Shown in pieces: positions 35,706-47,364 of a stretch of DNA of 64,000 bases. Positions within the stretch are counted from its first letter, which is position 1. Every line of letters starts with the position of its first letter. The position numbers were made by a program, and so were the translations under genes. The stretch comes from Torymus aiolomorphi (lineage: Eukaryota; Arthropoda; Insecta; Hymenoptera; Torymidae). The notes under the pieces were generated by a model that made no database searches, was not told the origin of the DNA, and worked only from the letters and a program-made list of their open reading frames with translations. The stretch spans positions 125,871,810-125,935,809 of the forward strand of contig CM070876.1 of NCBI GenBank assembly GCA_036365515.1, given 5' to 3'.

Positions 35706-36020
35706 TAATAATAAGTGTAGTTGATCCTAATGGCCGTATCTACCAAGTGGTGTGTTGATTGTTATGGCAAAGGTTGCAATAAAACACAACACATCTATAT
35801 ATTTTCTTTAATCGACGTTTCGGACATTTTTTATTGCATGTCCCTCTTCAGAAGCTAATTTTTAACAAAATTATTTTACAAATTAATACACATGTATGCT
35901 TTTTTACAACAATAACTTCGATTACAACATATTACAATATAAAACTTACATAAAAACTTAGTCAACGGACGTACATCACAGGAAGAGACCCCACTTGTCA
36001 ATGCTTAATGATTAAAATTT

Positions 36021-36319
36021 TTGTATATGTATTATATTATATATGTAGTATACCAAATAAAATGTAAGGATTGTAATGCGTCTTATGTTGGGCAGACAAG
36101 TAGGCGGTTGATTGTCAGAACCAAAGAACACGCAAAAAAACATAGAGATAAGGATCTTAATTCCGGATTATTTTCACATACGATAGAAAATAATCATTCT
36201 ATTGATTTTAATAACATAAAGATATTAGACATTGAAAAAAATAATGGAAAGAGACTATTTTCTGAAGCTTTGTTTATACATACACAGAAAAATTATATGA
36301 ATAAACAATATGAGATAAA
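36021..36319 (+). pseudogene. PLE3 GIY-YIG endonuclease fragment
   Basis: VVYQIKCKDC, ASYVGQTSRRL and RTKEH give the zinc pair, the GIY-YIG core and the conserved Arg. The RT portion is missing. The original frame is interrupted at 36320 by the palindromic element and is still open for about 15 codons on its far side (37109 onward), ending in a stop near 37155. Confidence 0.8.
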
Positions 36320-36321
36320 TA

Positions 36322-37106
36322 CCCTATTAAAAATAATCACGTGAGTATTCACGTGAGTTTTTCGACCGTATTCTCACGTGAGTACTCACGTGAGTACTCA
36401 CGTGAGAAGTAAAAAAAATGGTTTAAAAAAAATTAGTAATCAATGTTTTTTTTACTAAACTATTACATAAATATTTTAACTTTAATTTTTGCATATACCT
36501 TTCAATCCTTAAATAGTATAGGAAGATATCAAAAGCGAGACAAGCCTCGTAATTATAACTCTTTTAAAAGAGTCGCGGTATTGACTAAGTCTTATGGCTT
36601 TATGTATTCTCGCCGGTGTTCATTTGCCTATGGAAATCGAGAAAGGGGTTGCCGCCTGGCGGTTAAAAGAGTTACTAGACGTGGAGTTCAGACGGGTCCT
36701 ATCAGTTCCGCCGGTGACCGCCAGGCGGCAACCCCTTTCTCGATTTCCATAGGCAAATGAACACCGGCGAGAATACATAAAGCCATAAGACTTAGTCAAT
36801 ATCGTGACTCTTTTAAAAGAGTTATAATTACGAGGCTTGCCTCGCTTTTGATATCTCCCTATACTATTTAAGGATTGAAAGGTATACGCAAAAATTAAAG
36901 TTAAAATATTTATGTAATAGTTCAGTAAAAAAAACATTGATTACTAATTTTTTTTAAACTATGTTTTTCACTTCTCACGTGAGTACTCACGTGAGTACTC
37001 ACGTGAGAATATGGACGAAAACCTCACGTGAGAGCTCGCGTGAGAACTCACGTGAGCTCTCACGTGAGTAGTCACGTGAGTACTCACGTGATTATTTTTA
37101 ATAGGG
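36322..37106. mobile_element. Near-perfect palindromic element with CACGTGAG clusters, TA target
   Basis: Ends are CCCTATTAAAAATAATCACG and its inverse, flanked by TA on both sides (36320-36321 and 37107-37108). The two halves are complementary over about 350 bp around a core of 50-60 bp near 36690. Five CACGTG sites lie near the left end and eight near the right. Its mirrored open frames are one sequence read on two strands and are not genes. Confidence 0.8.
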
Positions 37107-37271
37107 TAGACTACCTAATGAATATAATTCCTTTATAAAAACTTGTAATTTGTAATGTTCTGATTTCAAAATGATATTATTACTGTGTCTCTGCGATGAG
37201 AAAGTATTAGGATCGCATGTTGGTGAGAGGTTCATTAAACGGTCTGTAGGCTTACGTACATTCTATGACCA

Positions 37272-38312
37272 CCCTGGCGGAAGTAAAAACTGCACATATT
37301 AGACTTTTGTAAAGAAATGTGCAAAAATGTGCAGAAATGTGCAGAAGTGTGCGGTTATGTGCGGGAATGTACAGAAATGTACAGAAATGTACTCTAATAT
37401 GTACAAATGAATGTTTATTTATCATACTAAACGAAACAAGAATTTCATTTTCTTCAATTCAAAAAACATTTTCTTAAAGTAAGAAAATATTTACAGAACG
37501 AAAATTTGAAAAATATAAACTTCTTTTTTGATAACACTCTAGAATAAAGCCAATACCAAAGAAGAAAATTTAGAGAATATATTTTCAGTACTGGTCTGAT
37601 TTCTACTTTACCGGCACTAAATTTGTTAAGTAAATCGAATTTAATTAATTAATGTCTTATCATTAAGTTATTCATTTTCTTAAAATATTGTGTAAATATA
37701 AAAAATTATTAAAAATCATTAATATATTAGATGAATAATCAAAATGTAATATCAATTAAATACGGATAATGCACCTTATGTAGATGAAAATGCCCAAATT
37801 CTTTAATGCGAGTGATAGCGTAACGGTTTGCGTGCGTGTGTAGTAACCCAAGGGTCGTGGGTTCGATTCTCGGTCAGAGAGAAAATTTTATGTAAGATTT
37901 TTTCTGCGATAATTAAAATGCAATTTAATTGATAATAAACAATTTCTAATGAACATGCGAAGTTTTTATACATTTATGAAGCTCATTAATTTTTCATCTG
38001 ATAATTATATTGAATTGTACCTACATCTTTGTATATTTTTGCAAATTTCTGCACATTTTCGTACATTTCTGTACATTTCTACACGTTTCTGCACATTTCT
38101 GCATATTTCTGCACATTTTTGCATATTTTTGTACAAAAGTCTAATAAGTGGACAAAATGTGCAAAAATGTGCAGAAATGTGCAGAAATGTGCAGAAATGT
38201 GCAGAAATGTGCAAACATGTACAGAAATTTACAAAAATGTGCAGAAATCTACATAATTGTACATATATGTGCAAATATGTGCAGATATGTGCAGTTTTTA
38301 CTTCCGCCAGGG
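37272..38312. mobile_element. TIR element with TGTGCAGAAA tandem repeats
   Basis: Ends are CCCTGGCGGAAGTAAAAACT and its exact inverse. Next to each end lie tandem 10-bp units of the type TGTGCAGAAA (37318-37390 and 38157-38300), plus inverted units at 38030-38130. The middle is AT-rich. Open frames over the repeats are low-complexity. An internal copy of the sub-terminal AGACTTTTGTAC sequence near 38130 points to a nested or duplicated end. Confidence 0.7.
37806..37884 (+). ncRNA. tRNA-like Pol III promoter sequence (possible SINE head)
   Basis: TAGCGTAACGG at 37816-37826 fits the A-box consensus, and GGTTCGATTCT at 37860-37870 fits the B box, at normal tRNA spacing. The acceptor stem does not close, so it is not a functional tRNA. 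It may be a SINE head or tRNA pseudogene inside the TIR element. Confidence 0.45.
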
Positions 38313-38959
38313 CAGCATTGGCCGAATTCCCATCTCTACGAGCACATGTCTCCCTACTACCTCGCGCCTGTCGCTACCGCTGAAAATTGCGTCCCCCACC
38401 AGTACTATAGTCACTTTGTATTAGTATTGTCTGTTATATACTCCTGACTTACACAAACATATACACTCAGTATATAAGGCCAAAAATTTTAATCATTAAG
38501 CATTGACAAGTGGAGTCTCTCTCTGTGATGTACGTCCGTTGACTAAGTTTTTATGTAAGTTTTATATTGTAATATGTTGTAATCGAAGTTATTGTTGTAA
38601 AAAAGCATACATGTGTATTAATTTGTAAAATAATTTTGTTAAAAATTAGCTCCTGAAGAGGGATATGCAATAAAAAATGTCCGAAACGTCGATTAAAGAA
38701 AATATATAGATGTGTTGTGTTTTATTGCAACCTTTGCCATAACAATCAACACACCACTTGGTAGATACGGCCATTAGGATCAACTACACTTAACTTTTTA
38801 GATAAGTATTTTAAAATATACATTGACAGTAGAAAGCAGAGATCAAGATGTAGTTCTGTTTTTATTTTATTTATTATTACTGTCAGATCAGATCTTAGAA
38901 ATTGAGTCTATCCCAACTATACGGCTACTACAATACAAGAGTTTAGATAAGTATAATTT

Positions 38960-39430
38960 TCAAGTAATTTGTCACAAAGACATTATCTCTCATAATGTAA
39001 GCTAAGCGAGAAGCTCCAAAACCTATTTCATTCATCGTAAAAAATTTTCAATGTTTTATGTTTGCAACATGACCAGTCGGGTGAAGGCTTTTCTTGAGAT
39101 AAAGTTTATATTCTGCGTGTAAATGGTTTATAGTTATGATTTGAAAAGTATCAAACATAAAAATTTTCTAATTTTAATTATTTTAAAAAACAAGTTATTC
39201 CACAATGCCATTTCACAATAAATTTTTATATTTTCTCACTTTTCAAATCATAACTATAAACCATTATATGAAGAATATAAACTTTGTCTCAAGAAAAATC
39301 TTCAGCCGACTGGTCATGTTGCATAAATAAAACATTGAAAATCCTTTACGATGAATGAAATAGGTTTTGGACCTTTTCGCTTAACTTATATTATGAGAGA
39401 TAATGTCAAATGTGACAAATTACTTGCAAT
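38960..39430. repeat. Inverted repeat, arms about 200 bp
   Basis: 38960-39190 pairs with 39235-39430. CAAGTAATTTGTCACAAAGA at one end meets the complementary TGTGACAAATTACTTG at the other, and CATTCATCGTAAAAAATTTT meets its inverse. It is related to the repeats at 54640-55470 (shared ATAATGTAAGCTAAGC). Confidence 0.7.
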
Positions 39431-40512
<1,082 letters not shown>

Positions 40513-40595
40513 CTATAGACAAGTATATTTTTGTGACATAGAAATATGGAATTATTTTTATAACAAAAAATCGTAAGTACTACTAAAAATAAACT

Positions 40596-41921
40596 CATGA
40601 AACTGGTGGAATGAATTAAGTGCAGGCAAGTCAATTATTATAATAAAGAGAATTTTTAAAATAAAATTTGTTTAATATATATTTACTATAAAAATTTGTA
40701 TAAAAAATAATTATGTCTAACAAAAAATATTACAAAAATACTAACATAATAACTGTAATTGAAACACAAAAAGTTAAAAAATTTTTGCGTAAACATTTTC
40801 GAAGTATACATCATAGAAGTCACCACACTCTAAAATAGTTTAACCATGAGCTGTTATACATCATAAATTCATGTAAGTTTTTCTTACACAAGTCAATCTA
40901 CCTATTATCTGCAAATATGAATTTTAATTAAACATCTTCTTAAACTGTTAATGTAATTTTTTAAATTTTGGGAAATTTTCTTTTAAAGACAGAAGATACT
41001 TGCCGGACGCATCGTTTTGTAGTATTTAGGTAATCTATCAAATATTTATTTTTATATCATTATTCTTTGGAATAAGATTTATATATTATATTTTATAAAA
41101 ACTTTTCAATTATATTATATCTATCTATTATATCTACTAATTTCACAAAAATTTTATATGAATCTTTATAATTTCTATAATTATAATTTCATTATAATTT
41201 CATTGTAATATCTTCATTATACAAATTCATTATACAAATTGAATTATTATTAATTCTATAGTAAGATAATAATATTTTTTTTTATATTGCCTATGTACAT
41301 CTATATATTACGTATGCTTGTTCCTAACATTATATAACGAACAAGTTTTGTGTAAGTTTTGCTCTAGTCAAATATCGAAATATACTTATTTTCTTGAACT
41401 GTTATTACCATTTTATTTTAATTATTTACATACTACGTGATCAATAACTAAATACATAGAAGGTTGCGATTCCGTCCTACGCACCTTGAACTACAAAACG
41501 ATCGTCCGGCAAGTATCTTCTGTCTTTAAAAGAAAATTTCCCAAAATTTAAAAAATTACATTAACAGTTTAAGAAGATGTTTAATTAAAATTCATATTTG
41601 CAGATAATAGGTAGATTGACTTGTGTAAGAAAAACTTACATGAATTTATGATGTATAACAGCTCATGGTTAAACTATTTTAGAGGGTGGTGACTTCTATG
41701 ATCTATACTTCGAAAATGTTTACGCAAAAATTTTTTAACTTTTTGTGTTTCAATTACAGTTATTATGTTAGTATTTTTGTAATATTTTTTGTTAGACGTA
41801 ATTATTTTTTATACAAATTTTTATAGTAAATATATATTAAACAAATTTTATTTTAAAAATTCTCTTTATTATAATAATTGACTTGCCTGCACTTAATTCA
41901 TTCCATCAGTTTCATGAGTTT
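40596..41921. mobile_element. Foldback element, arms about 430 bp
   Basis: 40596-41023 is inverted at 41491-41921. TGAATTAAGTGCAGGCAAGT meets ACTTGCCTGCACTTAATTCA, and inner ACTTGCCGGACG meets CGTCCGGCAAGT. The core is AT-rich and non-coding. No target duplication was identified. Confidence 0.8.
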
Positions 41922-43244
41922 TACAACAAAATTGTAAAACTATATGTCCTAACGCATTAAGACAAAAATTTCGAATAAAAAACTCATGAATTTTTAGTAT
42001 TTTTTCTCATTTATTTTTTATTTTTATACTTGAAAATAAAATATTTAATAATCGAAATATCGTGAAATGCAAACTTGTCTGATAAATTTTTTGAGTACAG
42101 AAAAAATGAAAAAAAAAAAAAAACAAAATAAACAAATGTAACAGTTGCTTGGCTTTGCTTTAGGCCTAAGAACATGAGTAAAGATTTCAAGTTCGAGAAT
42201 CATTTAATTTCAATTTTCTACAACATTATAAAGTGGGTCTTCCCGAACCCATAAGGTCGTAACGGGTTAAGATACCAATTGCCTAATAAAACCTATATTT
42301 TTTATAGTGTTAAATAAAAAAAGTACAAATAAACTTTTTTTTCTGTTTTATCTCTCAACAATTAATTATATATTTTGATGTTATTTAAAAAAAAGTTTGA
42401 AATTAAAATAACGAAACCAGTCTAAGTTGTTTAACAACAGCGTATTTATTGTAATCTTCAATTTTGTATGAATAAAACGTTCGTTACATTCTATTAATAT
42501 GTATTTCTTAAAATATTCAATTTAAAACTCAAATTAAACGATTGTGATATTAAAAGCTTAAGATACCTACGTTAGGGTGATTTACTTCACATAATAATAA
42601 TAATTTTGTATTTAAACTCAGTTTATATAAAATAACAATTATGAAAAAGAAAAACAACATCATAATTTAATGAAATTAGTGTTTTAACAGTATTACTTTA
42701 ATTACTTTAAAATTTAAAAAATACAATTACCAGTACTTGTATGTAAATTTGGAGAAATAAATTAATGATAATAAATTACGATATATTTCAATATCTAAAT
42801 ACACATATGTTTTTATGAAGATATTGCCAATTCTAGATATATGTATATGGTGGCTACACAAATAATAATTTATAAGTATTTTTTATTATTATATATTTTT
42901 AAATATTTTGAATAATCTTTAATTATTATTTTTCAGCTTATAACACTAAAATGTACTGACAATACGAAATATAAAAAATAAATCAATCGATGACTAAACC
43001 GTTTGTTTTCTTTTTAAGATTTTTAAGACTAGTCATCATATACTAAATACTAGGCTACACCCCTAGAGTTTTATTATTTCAGATTTCTGCATGAGGGATG
43101 AGTGCTTGAGGGCATTTTAGGTAAGGGGGAGTCCACACATGTACTATATTGCGATACACTCTAGTGCACCTACATTACCTACATTATACATACTTAATGG
43201 TTGCTCATTTAAAAAAAATCAACCAATAAACAATGTAGCAATGC
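41922..43244. other. AT-rich, nothing recognised
   Basis: Long AT-rich stretch without domain-bearing ORFs or clear repeats. Confidence 0.5.
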
Positions 43245-43380
43245 AGATTGCCAGCGCCGGTCTTAGAGCAGGGCGAGAGGGACAGTCGCGCCGGGCCCCG
43301 CGCTGACAGGGGCCCCGCGATGCAGGCCCGGACTGGCCATCGGGAATTCGGGAGAGCTCCCGGTGGGCCGCGTGCCCTTA
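43245..43380. repeat. GC-rich repeat fragments
   Basis: GCGCCGGTCTTAGAGCAGGG and GGCCCGGACTGGCCATCGGG resemble GC-rich ends of dispersed DNA repeats (hAT-like, from memory). They stand out sharply from the AT-rich flank. Confidence 0.4.
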
Positions 43381-43466
43381 GGGACTATGTACATAAGAGC
43401 CGTGTCGAGCTGTGTCGTGCTGTGCCTTGCCGTGCCGTGCCTTGCTCTTGTGCCCTAATCACATAA

Positions 43467-44350
43467 TGCCCTGTCTACAACCACCGATTTTTTTTTTGCG
43501 CATGCGCAAAAATTACCAGAGAGGGTTAGTGATGTAAGAAGAGCCAATCATAAAAAAATTAACCCTAAATATTGAGTTTGCGTTGAACACACCTAAAAAT
43601 CAAAGAATACGAGTTTCTGCTTTCTAAACTGAAACCTAGTCTGGAATGATTTGGTGAATAGTTGAAACATCAATTGCATAAAACAATGCATTTTTTTGTA
43701 CACAATCGCCATGTGCTAAATAGCTGTAAAAATATATGTAAATTAACATTCAATCTAAACTTGCATTTATTATATTTACTAACTTTAGCGTTATACACAG
43801 TCTTAACTCTGGAGAGGTATTGGTACTCTCCGACTATATTTTGTTATTCTATCTTTAACTAAATTACATAAATACATAAATGCTTGTACATTCATTCTAG
43901 TAAAATTCATGAACTCTTCTTCGTCATTCATCTTAAAATACGTAAAAACTCTCTCATAAGCACCATATCCTGTTAAGTAATTATTTCTAATTAATGGTTT
44001 GTACCACCATCTTCTGAATTTTTTTCGATTTCTTAGTAATTGTATTAATCGAAGGTAATTAATGCTTATTTCCAGTACTTCAACAACCAGATTATGATCA
44101 TCCATTTTACATTAATTGAAAAATCTTCTTATAATAAAATCTCTAAATCACTAATCTTCTTCCAACACTTGACTCTTTGTTAATGTTAGAAAGCAGAAAC
44201 TCATGTAGTCATGTTTTGATCTTTTTAGGTGTATTCAGCGAAAACAATATTTAGGGTTAATTTTTTACAGTTGGCTCTTCATACATCCCTAACCCCCTCT
44301 GGTGATTTTTACGCATGCGCCAAAAAAAATCGGTGGTTGTAGACAGGGCA
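43467..44350 (-). mobile_element. PIF/Harbinger element, internally deleted (884 bp)
   Basis: TIRs are TGCCCTGTCTACAACCACCG and its inverse, with target duplication TAA at 43464-43466 and 44351-44353. The TIRs extend over 100 bp, including GCGCATGCGC and TTTAGGGTTAATTT. It inserted into the left arm of element B. It carries only the start of a transposase on the minus strand. Confidence 0.85.
43803..44105 (-). pseudogene. Harbinger transposase N-terminal fragment
   Basis: 100 aa with KKFRRWWYKPLIRNN, GAYERVF, EFMNFTRMNVQAFMYL and VKDRITK. These match the RRWWVRP ... F.N..RM....F..L...V...I.K pattern that precedes the DDE domain in Harbinger transposases. The frame ends in a stop and the DDE domain is absent, so this copy cannot supply transposase. 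Confidence 0.8.
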
Positions 44351-45183
44351 TAACCGCGTACAATCGCGTACGTCTACGTACAACCGCGTCCGACGTTAAG
44401 AAAGAATCTAGTGATTTTCGCTGTTGCCAACAGCGGCAATGTCAGTGCAATAACTAGTACTTTCGAGGAACAGACCTACTCACACGAAGTGCAGTAGATC
44501 GGAGTAACGCTTGCTTGTTTATGTCTGTTGTCGTTGGTGTAGTAGCCGACTTTCGTATACGTAGGTCTGTTCCTCGAAAGTACTAGTTATTGCACTGACA
44601 TTGCCGCTGTTGGCAACAGCGAAAATCACTAGATTCTTCCGTAACGTCGGACGCGGTTGTACGCAGACGTACGCGATCGTACGCGGTTATGTGATTAGGG
44701 CATTGCCGTGCCTTGCCGTTTCGTTCTTATTTCTGTTGGTCAATAAACATGTATTCTATATCTCTGTAGGAACGAAACGGCAAGGCACGGCAAGAGCAAG
44801 ACACGACACGGCAAGGGCAAGGCAAGGCAAGGCACAGCACGACACGGCTCTTATGTACATTGTCCCGAAGTTTGTAACGTTACAACATTGTAATTTCGAG
44901 GTTTCCCGGCCGAAAAAGTCGGAGAAAAAAGTTATAAACAATTTAATTGTTTAAAAGGTAATACCTCCGAAGTGAAATATCGCAGCGAGCTGAAACTTTT
45001 TTCAAAACATTGGTTTTTTTTATTTAGAAACTTTTTTGTTCTTATACTTTTTTAGCTATGTCTGATAGTTTTAAAGATATCAATCATAAACGCCTTTTGG
45101 ATCAGTAATGAAATAAAACGTTAAATATTTCTACGCAGACAAGTAAAATATTCACCTGGAAGCTTGTATGCAATACACAAATT

Positions 45184-45472
45184 TATGCGGGTGCTCCTGC
45201 TCTCCCGCCTCGAGTATGTGTGAGTAACGAGGGACGAGGAACGGGAGATGAAAGGATCGCAGTTAATGAAAGTCAACGGCACTTTGTCGTATGCACCGGA
45301 GTGCAGTTTATTCAGTCAGTGTTTATCTCTACTATTTACAGAAAGGGGCGCATTGCGCGCGCCCGTGGACGAAGCCTTCTTCAACGCTAACGCCAGAGCT
45401 ATGGCGTGAGCGCGGTGCTTGAGGAGTTCGGGGTTGGACCGTCCTGCTTGAAGCTGAGATGGCGACCGAATG
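45184..45472 (-). repeat. Truncated 3' LTR
   Basis: Matches 48785-49072 with few differences and ends at the deletion junction after GCGACCGAATG. Confidence 0.9.
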
Positions 45473-47113
45473 GTCTCCTCCCTCCCGTATGGGCTGTAGT
45501 TCTTCTCTGCGGGTGTGAGCTTCTGTGAGAACAGGTCCAAAGGACGCCAGATGTCTCCTTGGAGCTGGTCTAAAGCTGCGCCGATGCAGGTAGATGAGGC
45601 ATCAGTTGACAGTATGAGCGGTGCATCGGGGGCCAGGAAGGTCATCCTAACTGCCTCTGTGATGCAGAGTTTGCAGTCGTTGAACGCTGCCACAAGTTCT
45701 GGAGTCCACTCGATGGTTCGCAAGTCTTTCTTTTTTTGCGATCCTTGAAGCAGATCGGTTAAAGGTGCTTGAAGCCTTACTGCTCTCAGAATTACTGCTC
45801 TGTAAAAATTAAAAATTCGGTTGAACCTCCGCAGCTCTGCAATGGTAGCTGGCTGGGGATAGTTGATGATGGCTTCGATACGATCTTCTGGCGGCTTGAA
45901 TCCGTCAGCGTTGACGTGGTAGCCTAGGTAGACTACTTCCGTGCTGGCAATGGTACATTTGCCTGCGTTGAGTGACAGTTTGCTGCGCTCCAGTATCTTA
46001 AAGACTGCTTGAAGGTGCTCCAAGTGCTCGTCTAGATTGGGTGAGGCAATGAGAAGATCGTCGATCAGGTAGATCTTGACAAATGGCAGTTCCTTGAAGA
46101 GCTGGTCCATGTGTCGTTGGAACGTTTGTGTTGCCTTCCGGAGTCCAAGTGACATGCCGATGAATTCGAACAACCCAAACGGGGTCGTGACTGCCGTTTT
46201 GGGTATGTCTTCCAGAGCAACTGGTATGTGGAAGTATGCACGATTTAGGTCTAGTTTTGTGTAGTACTTACTCCCGTGAAGACTCAGCAGGAGATCTTCA
46301 ATTCTTGGTATTGGGTAGCGATCCGGTGTGGTGATCGCATTTAGTGCTCTATAGTCTCCTGATGTTCTCCATCCGTTCTGCTTCTTGATCATGTGGAGCG
46401 GGCTCGCCCACTGACTGCTGGAGGGACAGATGGTGCCTTGCAGCAACAAAAGGTGGAAGTGCTGCTTGGCTGCTGCTAGTTTGTCACAGATGAGCCGTTG
46501 CGGTCTGGCGAAGACCAAGACAGGCGGGCCTGTAGTGACGATGTGATGCTGAACATCTGCAGTGGGGTCTGTACCAGGCGTGGCATGTGGTGAGAAGAGA
46601 GCGTTGTAGTCGTTGATGAGCGCCTGAAAACGCTCGTCTAGAAGTTCGGTTCCAGGCGGCTGGGATGTGGTTACGTGGACGCCATATAGATCTGTAGCGC
46701 ACGTGAACCCTTTGGTGATGAAAGGAGGCTGTGAGTCGGCGAGTCGTTGATTCCGCAGGTCAACTATGAAACCGTAATGTGCCAGCAGGTATGCTCCTAT
46801 AATGGCGCACTTGACGTCGGCCAGGATGAAGAGCCAGGCCAGTGCTCGTCGGAGACCCAGGTCGAGCATGAGAGCTCGTCGTCCATATGTGCTGATCGGC
46901 GTTCCGTTCGTCGCTGTGAGCTTCAGTTGGCCTGGGGTGAGGTGTTGACCTGCAAGTTTATGCGGAAGCAGAGAAATTGTTGATCCTGAGTCGATTAGGA
47001 ATGTGATTCCTGAGGCTCGATCGCTAAAGTGGAGACGTCGTTCTGGCAGGCTGTGCGAGGGTCCGCCTGAGCTGCCATCTGCATCCAGTGTGGAAGGCAG
47101 CCTTAGCAGTTTC

Positions 47114-47159
<46 letters not shown>

Positions 47160-47364
47160 ATTGGAGCTGAAGTTGCATGGAGGCTTGCACCGTCGTACGT
47201 CGCAGCCGAAGATGCGGTGATACCAGCAGACCTCTCTGGCTGTTTGGTTGGCTGATGACGATCTCGATCGTCGATTTCCGCTGTTGCCTCTGCTGTTGCT
47301 TCTGCCTCTGCCTCTGGAGTGTTGTTGTTCGACACCTTTCCCAGGATGTCTCTCGAGACACCAA
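45473..47364 (-). pseudogene. pol: Pol fragment: protease, RT, RNase H start
   Basis: The frame includes a poly-Ala run from the CTG repeat, then protease FLIDSGSTISLLP. RT follows with SSQWASPLHMIKKQNG, YRALNAITTPDRYPIPRI and LDLNRAYFHIPV. The active-site box reads YLIDDLLIAS, one residue longer than the usual Y-x-DD. RNase H starts at LILSTDASSTCIGAAL and breaks off after NYSPYGRE, where translation runs into LTR sequence. Integrase is absent. It lies in the gag-proximal frame of a minus-strand gypsy element. With no integrase this copy is non-autonomous. Confidence 0.85.

Larger units (their letters stand above)
35714..38790 (+). mobile_element. PLE3, truncated second Penelope-like family with inverted ends
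   Basis: About 300 bp at 35714-36014 is the reverse complement of 38478-38790. Landmarks are AAGTGTAGTTGATCCTAATG at the outer edge, ATCGACGTTTCGGACATTTT, and TTGACAAGTGG-type sequence inside. Between them lie a GIY-YIG fragment, a palindromic element and a tandem-repeat element. Only the C-terminal coding part remains. Confidence 0.7.
21033..38805. mobile_element. Composite of three Penelope-like element copies
   Basis: PLE1 (minus, 21047-32170, split by an LTR element), PLE2 (plus, 32177-35705) and PLE3 (35714-38790) abut each other. The ends carry the PLE-type phrase AAACGTCGGTGT or GAAACGTCGATT and pseudo-LTR sequence in both orientations. The 14-bp sequence AACTTTTTAGATAA occurs at 21033-21046 and 38792-38805, exactly outside the outermost ends, as expected for a target duplication of the whole array. 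PLE1 and PLE2 are one family. PLE3 is another. Confidence 0.7.
43451..44702. mobile_element. Middle palindromic element (B), TTG duplication
   Basis: Ends are TGCCCTAATCACATAA and TTATGTGATTAGGGCA, with TTG at 43448-43450 and 44703-44705. Its arms (44354-44480 and 44555-44702) pair almost perfectly, e.g. AACTAGTACTTTCGAGGAAC. The left arm was split by the Harbinger element. A 3-bp duplication suggests a Harbinger-type MITE. Confidence 0.75.
43381..44866. mobile_element. Outer palindromic element (A) of a three-level nest
   Basis: The left end GGGACTATGTACATAAGAGC pairs with the right end GCTCTTATGTACATTGTCCC. CCGTGCC/GGCACGG-type tandem motifs line both arms (43402-43450 and 44705-44850). 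Element B lies between the arms. Confidence 0.7.

Noticed and set aside
36443..36937. Two 105-aa frames on opposite strands with nearly the same sequence
   Set aside because: They are one arm of a palindrome read twice.
37806..37884. Functional tRNA gene
   Set aside because: A and B boxes are present but the acceptor stem does not pair.
38005..38447. Cys/His-rich frames resembling zinc fingers
   Set aside because: They arise from TGTGCAGAAA tandem repeats; spacing reflects the decamer, not a finger.
35700..38800. CRISPR array in the regularly spaced short repeats
   Set aside because: Spacers are not unique, repeats are decamers or palindromes, and the context is a eukaryotic mobile element.
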